Shown piece by piece: positions 7,583 to 16,668 of a stretch of DNA of 35,914 nt. The DNA comes from Flavobacterium sp. GTDB taxonomy: Bacteria > Bacteroidota > Bacteroidia > Flavobacteriales > Flavobacteriaceae. Location: positions 8,117 through 44,030 of the forward strand of contig JAGNYR010000006.1 of the NCBI GenBank assembly GCA_017984835.1, written 5' to 3'. Each line of letters starts with the position of its first letter. The stretch's first letter is position 1. The translations under genes were made by a program, and so were the position numbers. Under the pieces are notes generated by a model. It did no database searches, was not told the origin of the DNA, and saw only the letters and a program-made list of their open reading frames with translations.

Positions 7583-10500
7583 ATGTCACATCAAAATAAA
7601 GAATTCAGTATATCGAGTTGGGCCGTTGATAACCGTGTAACGGTTTACATCTTGACCTTCATTATTGTCATTGCAGGGCTTGTGGCTTATACTTCCATGC
7701 CTCGTGAAGATTTTCCAGAAATCATTGAAAATAAAATATACATCTCTTCTGTTTTTCCTGGAAACTCAGCAGAAGATGTAGAGAAATTGGTAGTAAAACC
7801 TTTAGAAAAAGAAATCAAAAACATCAGCGGAGTTGATAAAGTGACTTCCAGCTCATTTCAAGACTATGGAATGATCATCGCCGAGTTTTCGGATGATGTT
7901 ACGATTGAGCAAGCCAAACAAAAAATAAAAGACAAGGTGGATAATGCCAAAGCAGATACCGATTGGCCCAATATGGACAATGGTAGCAAAGTAGAGCCGA
8001 ATGTTTTCGAATTGAATATTTCGGAAGAAGTGCCTATCTTGAACATCAATTTGCAAGGAAATTACACCACGCAACAACTGAAAAAATACGGTGAATTATT
8101 GCAAGATGATTTAGAAGAAATTTCGGAAGTTAAAAAAGTAGACATTCTTGGAGTGGATGACAAAGAGGTTGAAATCGCAGTAGATATTTTCAAAATGACT
8201 GCAGCGCAAGTGACTTTTGATGAAATTCAGAATGCCGTGAAGTACGAAAACATGACGCTTTCTGGAGGAAATTTGACTTCACAAGGATCTCGAAATAACA
8301 TTCGTATCGTTGGAGAATTCAAAGAGCCAAAAGAGCTTGAAAACATCATTGTGAAATCTTTTGGAGGAACCGTTTACTTGAAAGATATTGCGACCATTAG
8401 CTTTAAAGAAAAAGAAAAAACAACCTATGCTCGTGAAAAAGGGACAGAAGTTGTGATGTTGAATGTGAAAAAACGTTCCAACCAAAACATGATTTCGGCA
8501 ATTGACCAAGTAAAAGAAAAAATTAAAACGGCTCAAGAAACCTATTTGCCAAAAAACCTAAAAGTAGAATTGACCAACGATCAATCTTCTCGAGTTGAAC
8601 ACCAAGTAGATGAATTATCAAACCATATCATTTTCGGAATCATTTTGGTAATGATTGTGCTAATGTTTACCATGGGACTTCGTAATTCGCTGTTTGTAGG
8701 AGCTGCTATTCCATTGTCAATGATGATTGCCTTTGCAATCTTGTCTATGGCAGGCCTGACGTTGAATACCATGGTGCTTTTCGGACTTGTTATGGGACTG
8801 GGGATGTTGGTAGATGACGGTATTGTTGTGGTTGATAATGTGTACGCCAACATGCAAAAAGGAATGACCCGAATTCAAGCCTCTAAAGTTGGAATTGGCG
8901 AAATTGCATGGCCAGTAATTTCTTCTACAGCTACTACTTTGATGGCGTTTTTACCTTTTGCCCTTTGGCCTGGCACCATGGGTAAATTCATGAAATATTT
9001 CCCAATTACATTAACGGTAACGTTAACCGGCTCTTTGTTTGTAGCCATGGTTATCAATGCTGCTATGACCGGAGGGTCTATGGCATTAGAAGATAAAAAC
9101 ATCAAGAAAAAAAGCTTGCGTTTTTATACCATTTTATTTTTGGTTTTAGGAATTGTTTTGGCGGTGCCCGGAAATATCTACGACAGTAAATTGTTAAGAG
9201 GATTAGGTCATTTATTGTTGATTTCGGTTGGATTGATGTGGTTGTACTATTGGAAAATTTTCCAATGGACACAAGATTTTCAGTACAGTTTCTTCCCGCG
9301 AATGGAAGAAAAATACAAATTGTTTTTAGCCAAAATTTTGACAGGTAAAAATGCTTGGAAAGCACTTGGTGGAATCATCGTTTTGTTGATTTTCTCTTTC
9401 GTTCTTTTGGGGGTTTTTCCAAGAAAAGTATTGTTCTTTCCAGACAATGTGCCAAATCAAGTTATTGCTTATATTGAGTATCCGCAAGGAACCTCTATTG
9501 ACAAAACAAACAAGGCTACTTTGTTTGTAGAAAAACAAGTCGTTAAAATATTGGAGAAATATGTAGATCCAACTACAAATAAAAATTTCTTAGCAGAATC
9601 AATCGTGTCTCAAGTAGGAGTAGGAGCTGGAAATCCAAATGTGGATGCAGGGTCTGCTTCAGAAACACCGTTTAAAGGGAAAGTAACAGTTAATTTTTCT
9701 GAATTCAAATTCAGACAAGGAATCAACACGGCCGACATTCTTGAGGAAGTGCGTTCCAAAGTAAAAGGAATTGCAGGAGCCACTGTTACCGTAGAAAAGG
9801 ATGCAAACGGACCTCCAGCAGGATATCCAATTAGTATTCAGTTAACCGGATCTGATTATGATGAAATGATCGTAGAAGCCGATAAAATGATCGCTTTTTT
9901 AGATTCTAAAAACATCCCTGGAATCGAGAAGTTGAGTATCGATATCAACAAGGAAAGCCCAGAGCTTGAAGTAAAAGTGGATCGTGCCAATGCCGGAAGT
10001 ATGGGTATTTCCACAGGTCAGTTAGGATTTACCTTACGTCGATCTGTGTACGGACAAGAAATTTCTACGTATAAAGAAGGAGACGACGACTACAATATTG
10101 TGGTGCGTATGCAAGAAGACCAACGTAAAAATGAAAACATACTTTTCAATCAATCGTTGACGTTCAGAAATCAAAACAATGGTCAAATTATGCAAGTGCC
10201 TATATCTGCTATATCCAAAACAGATAAAACCACGACCTATAACCAAATCAAGAGAAAGAACCACCGACGTATCATGACGGTTTATTCGAATGTACTGACT
10301 GGTTTTAACGGTGATGAAATCACGAAACAAATTCAAGAAGAATTAAAATCATACAAATTTCCAAATTCTGTTACCTATTCATTTTCAGGTGTACAAGAGG
10401 AGCAAGGTAAAAACCAAAACTTCTTGATGTATGCGTTGTTTTTAGCTTTGGCCGGAATTACAATCATTATCGTATTACAGTTTAATTCTGTTTCAAAAAC

Positions 10501-11050
10501 AATCGTGATTATGTTTACCGTGTTGCTAAGTTTTAGTGGAGTATTTTACGGTTATGTAATTGCCAATATGGATTTTGTGATATTGATGACCATGATGGGA
10601 ATCATTTCGTTGGCCGGGGTGGTTGTTAAAAACGGAATTGTATTGATGGACTTCTTTGTCTTGTTGTTAGATAAGAAAGTTGCTGAAAATAACCTAGAAA
10701 GCCACGACGATTTATCGTTAGAAGAAATAAAAGAAGTGATCATCGAGTCAGGAAAATCTAGACTTCGTCCTGTATTGTTGACCGCATTAACAGCGATCTT
10801 GGGACTGATTCCTTTAGCTATCGGATTAAATTTCGACTTCTTTACCTTGGTAACCGATTTTAACCCACACTTTTTTATGGGTGGTGACAATGTGATGTTT
10901 TGGGGGCCATTGGCTTGGACCATCATCTTCGGATTGACCTACGCTACTGTGTTGACATTAATTATGGTGCCAGTCATGTTCTATTTGGTAAAAAGAACCA
11001 AGTACGCATTGAGAGATCGCAGCAATGCAAAAAAGGCTCTAGAAGAATAA
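7583..11050 (+). CDS. RND-family efflux pump permease (AcrB/HAE1-like)
   Basis: A 1155-residue inner-membrane, proton-driven pump. TM1 (about residues 15-35) is followed by MPREDFPEI, typical of the family, then porter subdomains, then TM2-6. The proton-relay aspartates are present as LVDDGIVVVDN (Asp411, Asp412), and the matching lysine as VVVKNGIVLMD (Lys1016). It is about 100 residues longer than AcrB. Part of the extra length is two hydrophobic segments between the two halves (about 515-560: FYTILFLVLGIVLAVPG and GHLLLISVGLMWLYYWKIF), which I read as an additional membrane hairpin. The ATG at 7583 is chosen over the upstream TTG at 7562. It is the last gene of the efflux operon and a strong terminator follows. 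Substrate unknown. Confidence 0.93.
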   Translation: MSHQNKEFSISSWAVDNRVTVYILTFIIVIAGLVAYTSMPREDFPEIIENKIYISSVFPGNSAEDVEKLVVKPLEKEIKNISGVDKVTSSSFQDYGMIIAEFSDDVTIEQAKQKIKDKVDNAKADTDWPNMDNGSKVEPNVFELNISEEVPILNINLQGNYTTQQLKKYGELLQDDLEEISEVKKVDILGVDDKEVEIAVDIFKMTAAQVTFDEIQNAVKYENMTLSGGNLTSQGSRNNIRIVGEFKEPKELENIIVKSFGGTVYLKDIATISFKEKEKTTYAREKGTEVVMLNVKKRSNQNMISAIDQVKEKIKTAQETYLPKNLKVELTNDQSSRVEHQVDELSNHIIFGIILVMIVLMFTMGLRNSLFVGAAIPLSMMIAFAILSMAGLTLNTMVLFGLVMGLGMLVDDGIVVVDNVYANMQKGMTRIQASKVGIGEIAWPVISSTATTLMAFLPFALWPGTMGKFMKYFPITLTVTLTGSLFVAMVINAAMTGGSMALEDKNIKKKSLRFYTILFLVLGIVLAVPGNIYDSKLLRGLGHLLLISVGLMWLYYWKIFQWTQDFQYSFFPRMEEKYKLFLAKILTGKNAWKALGGIIVLLIFSFVLLGVFPRKVLFFPDNVPNQVIAYIEYPQGTSIDKTNKATLFVEKQVVKILEKYVDPTTNKNFLAESIVSQVGVGAGNPNVDAGSASETPFKGKVTVNFSEFKFRQGINTADILEEVRSKVKGIAGATVTVEKDANGPPAGYPISIQLTGSDYDEMIVEADKMIAFLDSKNIPGIEKLSIDINKESPELEVKVDRANAGSMGISTGQLGFTLRRSVYGQEISTYKEGDDDYNIVVRMQEDQRKNENILFNQSLTFRNQNNGQIMQVPISAISKTDKTTTYNQIKRKNHRRIMTVYSNVLTGFNGDEITKQIQEELKSYKFPNSVTYSFSGVQEEQGKNQNFLMYALFLALAGITIIIVLQFNSVSKTIVIMFTVLLSFSGVFYGYVIANMDFVILMTMMGIISLAGVVVKNGIVLMDFFVLLLDKKVAENNLESHDDLSLEEIKEVIIESGKSRLRPVLLTALTAILGLIPLAIGLNFDFFTLVTDFNPHFFMGGDNVMFWGPLAWTIIFGLTYATVLTLIMVPVMFYLVKRTKYALRDRSNAKKALEE

Positions 11051-11068
11051 TCTAGGGTAGGTAATAAT

Positions 11069-11099
11069 AAAAAAGGGTTCGCATTGCGAACCCTTTTTT
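11069..11099 (+). terminator. intrinsic terminator of the efflux operon
   Basis: GGGTTCGC and GCGAACCC flank a 3-base loop. The arms are extended by A and T runs, and six T follow. It begins about 18 bases after the pump stop codon. The A/T symmetry lets it also work on the opposite strand, although no minus-strand gene ends there. Confidence 0.9.
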
Positions 11100-11140
11100 A
11101 TTGTACTTTTTTATAACAGACTAGTTAGAAAAAAATAAGT

Positions 11141-11488
11141 TTAGTTTTTATTGGCAATAGCTTCGCTTTTCCAGCTTTTTGTCATTGCAATTCTGTTCTC
11201 GGTATAATCAACTTCGTTCAATGAGGTGTTATTCCAAAAAAACCATTTACCTACTTTTTTTCCGTTTTCATATTCAGCAATCGCTTGTTTACTTCCGTCT
11301 GCATTGTATGAAACCCATTTTCCTTCAAGCAAACCATTTTTAAAGAAACCTACCTGCTCTACAGCTCCGTTTTCATAAAAATAAGTTGCCTTTACCATTC
11401 CGTTAACTTCCTCCAATTGAGGCGTTTTGCTTTGTCCAAAAGACAAACCAGTTACCATCAGTACTGCAATCATTAAAAAATTTCTCAT
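11141..11488 (-). CDS. small secreted MORN-like repeat protein (YwqK-type)
   Basis: A 115-residue exported protein. The signal peptide is about residues 1-19 (MRNFLMIAVLMVTGLSFGQ). The mature part has three to four repeats of the form Y-x-NG-x-x-x-x-x-G-x-W or F (YFYENGAVEQVGFFKNG, LLEGKWVSYNADGSKQ, YENGKKVGKWFFW). These are MORN-like variants as in proteins often labelled YwqK-family antitoxin. That label would be misleading here: a signal peptide and no toxin neighbour argue against an antitoxin. The molecular role is unknown. It has its own -7 box and lies downstream of the terminator of the TlpA-like gene on the same strand, so it is probably transcribed alone. Confidence 0.8.
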   Translation of the reverse strand: MRNFLMIAVLMVTGLSFGQSKTPQLEEVNGMVKATYFYENGAVEQVGFFKNGLLEGKWVSYNADGSKQAIAEYENGKKVGKWFFWNNTSLNEVDYTENRIAMTKSWKSEAIANKN

Positions 11489-11521
11489 AACATTTGGATT
11501 TTAATAGTTAATAAAGTTAGG

Positions 11522-11529
11522 CAAATATA
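11522..11529 (-). promoter_or_regulatory. candidate -7 box for the MORN-like gene
   Basis: On the minus strand this is TATATTTG, a perfect TANNTTTG box 33 bases upstream of the start codon. The -33 position holds only a T run, so the upstream element is weak. Confidence 0.6.
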
Positions 11530-11611
11530 AAAATATATTTACAATAAAAAAACATTTACTTAACAATTTGGTAACATTAGAGAAAATTTAACATTTGATC
11601 AAAAAAAAGCA

Positions 11612-11649
11612 ACAAAAAATCCAGTTTCAACCAAAGTCAAAACCGGATC
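11612..11649 (-). terminator. intrinsic terminator of the TlpA-like gene
   Basis: On the minus strand ATCCGGTTT pairs with AAACTGGAT (one G:U pair) across a loop of about 12 bases, followed by six T. It begins about 20 bases after the stop codon of the upstream thioredoxin-like gene. Confidence 0.75.
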
Positions 11650-11669
11650 TATTTTTTTGGAACGAAAGG

Positions 11670-12662
11670 TTATTTCAATAACGCATCCAATGTTTTTTGT
11701 AATCTAGGGTTAGAGGGTCTATCTGCGTCGGCATTGACTACTTTTCCAGTTGGGTCAATTAGTAAAAAACGTGGAATAGAATTAATTTCAAAATATTTGA
11801 TGAAATCGGAAGTCCAATTTTTATCTGCAAATAATTGAACACCTCCTAATTGTTTTTCGGTTACGAATGTTTTCCATTTTTCATGATCTTTATCGGTGTC
11901 AACTGAAATACTTAAAAAAGCAATGTTTTTACCGTGGTATTTTTCTTCTACCATTTTCAAAGAAGGAATCTCTGCACGACAAGGTCCACACCAAGTTGCC
12001 CATACATCAATATATACATACTTACCTTTGAAATCTTCTAATTTTGCTTTTCCACCCGCATGATTTTCATACTCAAAAGAAGGTGAAGCTGTGTTGTTGA
12101 ATTTTGCTTTGGCTAATTTTTCAGCAAAATATTGTTTGATTCCTTTCTCTTCTCCTTCAATCGATTTTTTTTGAAGTGCAATAAAATCCGGATCCAGTTT
12201 GCTGTTTTCAATTTCTTTCAAACTTGCGGCAAATTTTGTGCCTACTGCTTTATTGAAATCCGCTTCGTTCATTCCTAATATTTCATCCCAATCATATGCA
12301 GCTTCCGATAAGTTCTTTTTGGCCAAAAAATTATTTTCTGCGGCACCAATTCCGGTATACGCGATCGTTTCATCAAATTGCGATGCGTCCATTTTCATTT
12401 GTAAATCATACCCCGATTCTAGGTATAAATCAGCATATTCTGCTCCGTCATACAAAGAATACATCCCGTTTTTAGCTTCAAAACTAGCTTCAAAATGTCC
12501 GTTAGCATCTCCTTTGATCTCTTTTACAATGATTCGACCATTTTTAATGAATATAATATCCCCGTTTTTGTTGGTGACGTCTGCTTTAAATTTGATGATA
12601 TTTTCTTGTGACCACCCTAAACTTGCGATGGTTAAGGAAACTAATAAAATTATTTTTTTCAT
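11670..12662 (-). CDS. exported TlpA-like thiol-disulfide oxidoreductase with N-terminal DUF4369-like domain
   Basis: A 330-residue exported redox protein. The signal peptide is about residues 1-19 (KKIILLVSLTIASLGWSQ). The region from about 20 to 190 resembles the DUF4369-type beta-rich domain found in front of many Bacteroidota TlpA-like proteins: a GDIIFIKNG start, a GHFEASF strand, and a later helical part. The C-terminal thioredoxin fold (about 195-330) has YIDVWATWCGPCRAEIPSL with the redox pair Cys225 and Cys228, and the cis-proline region SIPRFLLIDPTG. It probably reduces or isomerises disulfides in the cell envelope. The track-long frame starts earlier at 12701, but the ATG at 12662 begins the signal peptide and lies downstream of a clear promoter. 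It ends in its own terminator and is divergent from aspS. Confidence 0.87.
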   Translation of the reverse strand: MKKIILLVSLTIASLGWSQENIIKFKADVTNKNGDIIFIKNGRIIVKEIKGDANGHFEASFEAKNGMYSLYDGAEYADLYLESGYDLQMKMDASQFDETIAYTGIGAAENNFLAKKNLSEAAYDWDEILGMNEADFNKAVGTKFAASLKEIENSKLDPDFIALQKKSIEGEEKGIKQYFAEKLAKAKFNNTASPSFEYENHAGGKAKLEDFKGKYVYIDVWATWCGPCRAEIPSLKMVEEKYHGKNIAFLSISVDTDKDHEKWKTFVTEKQLGGVQLFADKNWTSDFIKYFEINSIPRFLLIDPTGKVVNADADRPSNPRLQKTLDALLK

Positions 12663-12689
12663 TTTTTCGTTGTTTACATTATTACAAAT

Positions 12690-12718
12690 CAAATATAGCA
12701 CAATATTTATTTAGCAAA
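12690..12718 (-). promoter_or_regulatory. Bacteroidota-type promoter of the TlpA-like gene
   Basis: On the minus strand TTTG, 17 bases, then TATATTTG. The -7 box is 28 bases before the ATG at 12662. Spacing is two bases shorter than ideal but both elements are perfect. Confidence 0.75.
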
Positions 12719-12765
12719 ATCAATATTAACAAAAAATTTTAGGCATAAGTCTGCATTAAGTTTTT

Positions 12766-12773
12766 TACTTTTG
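12766..12773 (+). promoter_or_regulatory. candidate -7 box of the aspS promoter
   Basis: TACTTTTG matches TANNTTTG about 50 bases upstream of aspS. No TTG sits at the usual -33 distance, so the match is partial. Confidence 0.5.
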
Positions 12774-12824
12774 CAACCAAAGACCCTCGGTCGAGTTTTT
12801 ACATACTATAAAAAATAATACGAA

Positions 12825-14579
12825 ATGTACAGAAGTCATTCATGTGGACAATTAAATGCCACACATATCAATAAAGAGGTAACACTAGCAGGTTGGGTTC
12901 AAAAATCGCGTGACAAGGGATTTATGATTTGGGTTGACTTACGTGATCGATACGGAATAACCCAATTGATATTTGATGAAACCAGAACAGAGAAATCGGT
13001 TTTTGATGCAGCTAAATCGTTGGGAAGAGAATTTGTAATTCAGGTAGTTGGTACCGTGATTGAAAGAGAATCTAAGAATGCCAACATGGCAACGGGTGAT
13101 ATTGAAATATTGGTTTCAAAATTAACGGTTTTAAACCAGTCGATTTTGCCTCCATTCACAATTGAAGATGAAACAGACGGTGGTGAAGATATCCGAATGA
13201 AATACCGTTACCTAGATATCCGAAGAAATCCAGTTAAAAACAGTTTGCTTTTCCGTCATAAAGTGGCCATGGAAGTTAGAAAATACCTTTCAGACCTTGA
13301 TTTTTGCGAAGTAGAAACACCTTATTTGATCAAATCGACACCAGAAGGAGCTCGAGATTTTGTGGTGCCAAGCCGAATGAATCCGGGACAATTTTATGCT
13401 TTACCACAGTCGCCACAAACTTTCAAACAATTATTGATGGTGGGTGGAATGGACAAATATTTTCAGATCGTAAAATGTTTCCGTGACGAAGATTTACGTG
13501 CCGACAGACAGCCAGAGTTTACACAAATTGACTGCGAAATGGCGTTTGTAGAACAAGAAGATATATTGAATGTTTTTGAAGGGTTGACCCGTCATTTGCT
13601 AAAAGAAATTAAAGGTGTAGACGTTGCTGAATTCCCAAGAATCACCTATGATTATGCGATGAAAACCTATGGAAATGACAAGCCAGATATTCGTTTCGAA
13701 ATGAAATTTGGTGAATTAAACGAAGTCGCGCAACACAAAGATTTTCCGGTATTCAATGCTGCAGAATTGGTTGTAGGTATTGCCGCTCCAGGATGTGCAA
13801 GCTATACAAGAAAAGAAATCGATTCATTGATTGACTGGGTAAAACGCCCGCAGGTTGGTGCTTCTGGAATGGTCTATGTTAAATATGAATTGGACGGAAC
13901 GTTAAAATCATCGGTAGATAAATTTTATGACGAAGCCGATTTAAAAAAATGGGCAGAAATCACCCAAGCAAAACCAGGAGATTTAATTTTGATTCTATCG
14001 GGTAATGCCAATAAAACGAGAACCCAACTTTCTGCATTGCGAATGGAAGTTGCTACGCGATTGGGATTGCGTAAATCTGATGAATTTGCACCTTTATGGG
14101 TAGTTGATTTTCCGTTGTTGGAATGGGATGAAGATAGTGAACGATACCATGCAATGCACCATCCGTTTACCTCACCAAAACCAGAGGATATGGAATTAAT
14201 TACTACAGATCCAGGAAAAGTGAGAGCCAATGCCTATGACATGGTCTTGAATGGAAATGAAATTGGAGGAGGATCTATCCGTATCCATGATAAAGAGTTG
14301 CAAAGTAGAATGTTTGCACTTTTAGGGTTTACACCAGAGCAAGCAGAAGCGCAATTCGGATTTTTAATGAACGCATTCCAATTTGGAGCCCCGCCTCATG
14401 GTGGATTGGCGTTTGGTTTAGATCGTTTGGTTGCCATTTTAGGAGGTCAAGAAACAATTCGTGATTTTATTGCATTCCCAAAAAATAATTCGGGTCGCGA
14501 TGTCATGATTGATGCGCCAGCAACGATAGACGAATCGCAATTAAAAGAGCTATATATTCAATTGGATTTGAAAGAATAA
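12825..14579 (+). CDS. aspS: aspartyl-tRNA synthetase
   Basis: Charges tRNA-Asp with aspartate in the cytoplasm. The 584-residue length and domain order fit the bacterial-type enzyme. The N-terminal OB fold (about 1-105) starts [18 protein letters not shown] and has [20 protein letters not shown]. The class II catalytic domain follows, with [16 protein letters not shown] and motif 2 [18 protein letters not shown] near 218-238. A bacterial GAD insertion lies at about 290-400, and motif 3 [14 protein letters not shown] near 525-540. The C terminus is short. The bacterial-type GAD insertion argues for AspRS. Whether it also charges tRNA-Asn cannot be decided here. It is followed by the cold-shock gene 111 bases later. 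Confidence 0.97.
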   Translation: MYRSHSCGQLNATHINKEVTLAGWVQKSRDKGFMIWVDLRDRYGITQLIFDETRTEKSVFDAAKSLGREFVIQVVGTVIERESKNANMATGDIEILVSKLTVLNQSILPPFTIEDETDGGEDIRMKYRYLDIRRNPVKNSLLFRHKVAMEVRKYLSDLDFCEVETPYLIKSTPEGARDFVVPSRMNPGQFYALPQSPQTFKQLLMVGGMDKYFQIVKCFRDEDLRADRQPEFTQIDCEMAFVEQEDILNVFEGLTRHLLKEIKGVDVAEFPRITYDYAMKTYGNDKPDIRFEMKFGELNEVAQHKDFPVFNAAELVVGIAAPGCASYTRKEIDSLIDWVKRPQVGASGMVYVKYELDGTLKSSVDKFYDEADLKKWAEITQAKPGDLILILSGNANKTRTQLSALRMEVATRLGLRKSDEFAPLWVVDFPLLEWDEDSERYHAMHHPFTSPKPEDMELITTDPGKVRANAYDMVLNGNEIGGGSIRIHDKELQSRMFALLGFTPEQAEAQFGFLMNAFQFGAPPHGGLAFGLDRLVAILGGQETIRDFIAFPKNNSGRDVMIDAPATIDESQLKELYIQLDLKE

Positions 14580-14654
14580 GGTCCGGAAAATACTGAAAAT
14601 CAATATTTTTCAAAAATAATTGTTGAAAAAAACATTTTGTATTATTATAAAGAT

Positions 14655-14662
14655 TACATTTG
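14655..14662 (+). promoter_or_regulatory. candidate -7 box of the cold-shock gene
   Basis: TACATTTG matches TANNTTTG, 28 bases before the ATG at 14691. A TTTG at 14636-14639 is 15 bases upstream, closer than the usual 19. The leader would be short, unlike the long leaders of enterobacterial cold-shock genes. Confidence 0.5.
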
Positions 14663-14690
14663 TTTATTATTAATATTTTTACATTACAAA

Positions 14691-14891
14691 ATGCGCACAG
14701 GAACAGTTAAATTTTTCAATGAATCAAAAGGTTACGGATTCATTACAGATGATGAAAATGGAAAAGACATTTTCGTTCACGCAACAGGTTTAAGAGCTGA
14801 ATCACTTAATGAAGGTGATAAAGTTTCTTTCGAAGAAGAAGAAGGAAGAAAAGGTAAAGTAGCTGCTCAAGTAGTAGTTATCGAAGACTAA
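14691..14891 (+). CDS. cold-shock domain protein (CspA family)
   Basis: A 66-residue single cold-shock domain that binds single-stranded RNA or DNA and acts as an RNA chaperone. It has GTVKFFNESKGYGFI (RNP1-type KGYGFI at about 14-19) and the RNP2-type DIFVHAT at about 28-34. It ends in the usual GKVAAQVVVIED strand. The frame is open from a TTG at 14637, but the residues it would add do not belong to the family and the candidate -7 box lies inside them, so the ATG at 14691 is the start. It is monocistronic, ending in a strong GC-rich terminator. Confidence 0.95.
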   Translation: MRTGTVKFFNESKGYGFITDDENGKDIFVHATGLRAESLNEGDKVSFEEEEGRKGKVAAQVVVIED

Positions 14892-14922
14892 TATATATTA
14901 TTTTTTGGTTACCTCAAATGGT

Positions 14923-14952
14923 AAAACGCCCCGTGAACGGGGCGTTTTTTTT
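14923..14952 (+). terminator. intrinsic terminator of the cold-shock gene
   Basis: AACGCCCCG and CGGGGCGTT pair around a small TGAA loop, with eight T after the stem. It lies about 30 bases after the stop codon and separates the cold-shock gene from the nuo operon. Confidence 0.93.
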
Positions 14953-15032
14953 GTTTTATATTGGAATAATTTAAAATAATTCTAAATAAGCATTTTTTGG
15001 GTAAATATTTACAAACGTTTAACCTCACTTTA

Positions 15033-15062
15033 TTGTGAATTAAATATTGCGATGTATATTTG
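15033..15062 (+). promoter_or_regulatory. promoter of the nuo operon
   Basis: TTG at 15033-15035, exactly 19 bases, then TATATTTG at 15055-15062: a near-perfect Bacteroidota promoter. It lies 37 bases before nuoA and is the only clear promoter I see for the 13-kb operon. Confidence 0.82.
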
Positions 15063-15099
15063 CAGCTATTTTAGTTTTTTCAAATAAAATTACAGTAAA

Positions 15100-15465
15100 A
15101 TGCAATCAACACAATTAGATTATTTCCCAATATTAATGCAGTTTTTACTAGCTGTAGGATTTGTAGTGGGGACCATCATAATTTCTGGCAAACTTGGGCC
15201 AAAAAGAAATTCGATCAATAAAGATAAAAATTTTGAGTGTGGAATCGAGTCTGTTGGAAATGCTCGTATTCCATTTTCTGTAAAATACTTCTTAGTAGCC
15301 ATCATCTTTGTATTATTTGACGTAGAGGTTATTTTCTTATACCCTTGGGCAGTAAATTTCAAGGAGATGGGAATTGAAGGAATGTTAAAAATGGTAGTAT
15401 TTATGCTTTTGTTATTGGTGGGATTCTTTTATATCATCAAAAAGAAAGCGTTGGAGTGGGAATAA
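15100..15465 (+). CDS. nuoA: NADH-quinone oxidoreductase subunit A
   Basis: Membrane subunit of complex I near the quinone site; 121 residues with three membrane helices (about 9-29, 66-88 and 95-115). The family blocks are present: GPKRNSINKDKNFECGIES in the first loop, with the conserved ECG, then RIPFSVKYFLVAIIFVLFD and VEVIFLYPWA. It is first in a canonical nuoA-N operon, directly downstream of the operon promoter, with nuoB 32 bases later. The short first loop and the Asp/Glu pair in the second helix agree with functional NuoA proteins. Confidence 0.96.
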   Translation: MQSTQLDYFPILMQFLLAVGFVVGTIIISGKLGPKRNSINKDKNFECGIESVGNARIPFSVKYFLVAIIFVLFDVEVIFLYPWAVNFKEMGIEGMLKMVVFMLLLLVGFFYIIKKKALEWE

Positions 15466-15497
15466 TCAAAACAGTAATTTTTTTATTTCAATAAAAA

Positions 15498-16043
15498 ATG
15501 AGCGATTCAAAAATAAAAATGGTAGCACCACCAGAGGGTGTGTCTGGAGAAGGTTTTTTTGCAACTAAATTGAATGATGTTGTGGGTATGGCTCGTGCCA
15601 ATTCACTTTGGCCATTGCCTTTTGCAACGTCTTGTTGTGGAATCGAATTTATGGCAACAATGGCCTCTCATTATGATTTGGCAAGATTTGGTTCGGAGCG
15701 TGTAAGTTTTTCACCTCGTCAAGCAGATATGTTGTTGGTAATGGGAACTATTTCTAAAAAAATGGCCCCTATTTTACGTCAAGTATACGAGCAAATGTCT
15801 GAACCACGTTGGGTGATAGCTGTGGGTGCTTGTGCTTCTTCAGGAGGTGTTTTTGATACGTATTCTGTACTACAGGGAATCGACAAAGTGATTCCGGTAG
15901 ATGTGTACGTTCCAGGATGTCCGCCAAGACCCGAACAAATAGTAGACGGTGTTATGCAACTTCAAGAATTGGTTCGTACCGAATCGGTTCGTCGAAGAAG
16001 TTCACCAGAATATAAAGAATTATTAGCTTCTTATAACCTATAA
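15498..16043 (+). CDS. nuoB: NADH-quinone oxidoreductase subunit B
   Basis: Peripheral-arm subunit carrying the terminal Fe-S cluster N2, which hands electrons to quinone. At 181 residues it is of normal length. The N2 ligands are visible: the tandem cysteines in [12 protein letters not shown], the cysteine in VGACASSGG, and the last in [11 protein letters not shown]. The arginine-rich surface loop [16 protein letters not shown] is intact. It ends in a basic tail ([12 protein letters not shown]). nuoC starts 2 bases after its stop, so translation is probably coupled. Confidence 0.97.
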   Translation: MSDSKIKMVAPPEGVSGEGFFATKLNDVVGMARANSLWPLPFATSCCGIEFMATMASHYDLARFGSERVSFSPRQADMLLVMGTISKKMAPILRQVYEQMSEPRWVIAVGACASSGGVFDTYSVLQGIDKVIPVDVYVPGCPPRPEQIVDGVMQLQELVRTESVRRRSSPEYKELLASYNL

Positions 16044-16045
16044 TA

Positions 16046-16564
16046 ATGGCATTAGAATCGGTAACAATACAAGAAAAGTTAGAACAAAAATTTGGCAATA
16101 ATGTGTTGAATTTTGGTTTTCAAAAAGATATATTTTCGCTAGAAGCAACGCCAGAAGTGATTCATGAAGTGATTCAATTCTTGAAAGAAGATGCGGCGCT
16201 TAATTTTCATTTTTTGACAGATTTATGCGGTGTACACTTCCCTGAAAATGATGAGCAACATCAATTTTCTGTGGTGTACCATTTGCACAACTGGGTTGAA
16301 AATGTACGTGTAAGAGTACGTACTTTTTTAACAGAAAATCCAGAAGTTGATACCATTACAGATCTTTTTCTTACAGCCAATTGGATGGAAAGAGAAACTT
16401 GGGATTTTTATGGAATCAATTTCAAAGGTCATCCTCAATTGAAACGTATTTTGAATATGGATGAGATGGTTTCTCACCCAATGCGAAAAGAGTTTCCGAT
16501 GGAAGACAGTGGAAGAACCGATAAAGATGATCGTTTCTTTGGAAGAACCGTAATTAATGAATAA
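16046..16564 (+). CDS. nuoC: NADH-quinone oxidoreductase subunit C
   Basis: A 172-residue peripheral-arm subunit (30-kDa type) that packs against NuoD. The family signature is complete near 100-125: ANWMERETWDFYGINFKGHPQLKRIL, followed by MRKEFPMED. It is a separate protein, not fused to NuoD as in Escherichia coli. Its stop codon sits inside a 10-bp inverted repeat, and nuoD starts only after a 104-base gap, the widest in the operon. Confidence 0.96.
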   Translation: MALESVTIQEKLEQKFGNNVLNFGFQKDIFSLEATPEVIHEVIQFLKEDAALNFHFLTDLCGVHFPENDEQHQFSVVYHLHNWVENVRVRVRTFLTENPEVDTITDLFLTANWMERETWDFYGINFKGHPQLKRILNMDEMVSHPMRKEFPMEDSGRTDKDDRFFGRTVINE

Positions 16565-16591
16565 TTGATTCGAATTTAGGGATCAATTATT
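16560..16591. repeat. inverted repeat at the nuoC-nuoD junction
   Basis: AATAATTGAT at 16560-16569 and ATCAATTATT at 16582-16591 are perfect 10-bp arms around a 12-base loop that overlap the nuoC stop codon. No T run follows, so it is not a standard terminator. It could be an RNA-stability or processing hairpin inside the long transcript. Downstream in the same gap TGTCAAT is repeated twice in tandem (16649-16662). Confidence 0.5.
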
Positions 16592-16668
16592 AGTTTCAAT
16601 AAAAAATTAAATTAACAGACATAAGAGAATTATTCGGTAATCATCAAATGTCAATTGTCAATTAAAAA

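Noticed and set aside
10552-10926. 124-codon minus-strand ORF inside the RND pump gene
   Set aside because: Antisense to membrane-helix codons of the pump; Asn/Ser/Ile-rich with no motif.
11141-11488. Reading the MORN-like gene as an antitoxin of a toxin-antitoxin pair
   Set aside because: It has a signal peptide, so it is exported, and there is no toxin-like partner next to it.
12199-12714. 171-codon plus-strand ORF antisense to the TlpA-like gene
   Set aside because: It is fully overlapped by a gene with signal peptide, WCGPC motif, promoter and terminator; its own composition (Ser/Ala/Ile-rich, no motif) is that of an antisense shadow.
12783-12796. Short CTCGGTCGAG palindrome upstream of aspS
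   Set aside because: Only 4-bp arms with a 2-base centre; too short for an operator or T-box, and no T-box features are visible.
16649-16662. Tandem TGTCAAT repeat before nuoD
   Set aside because: Two copies of a 7-mer in AT-rich intergenic DNA are too little for a regulatory call.
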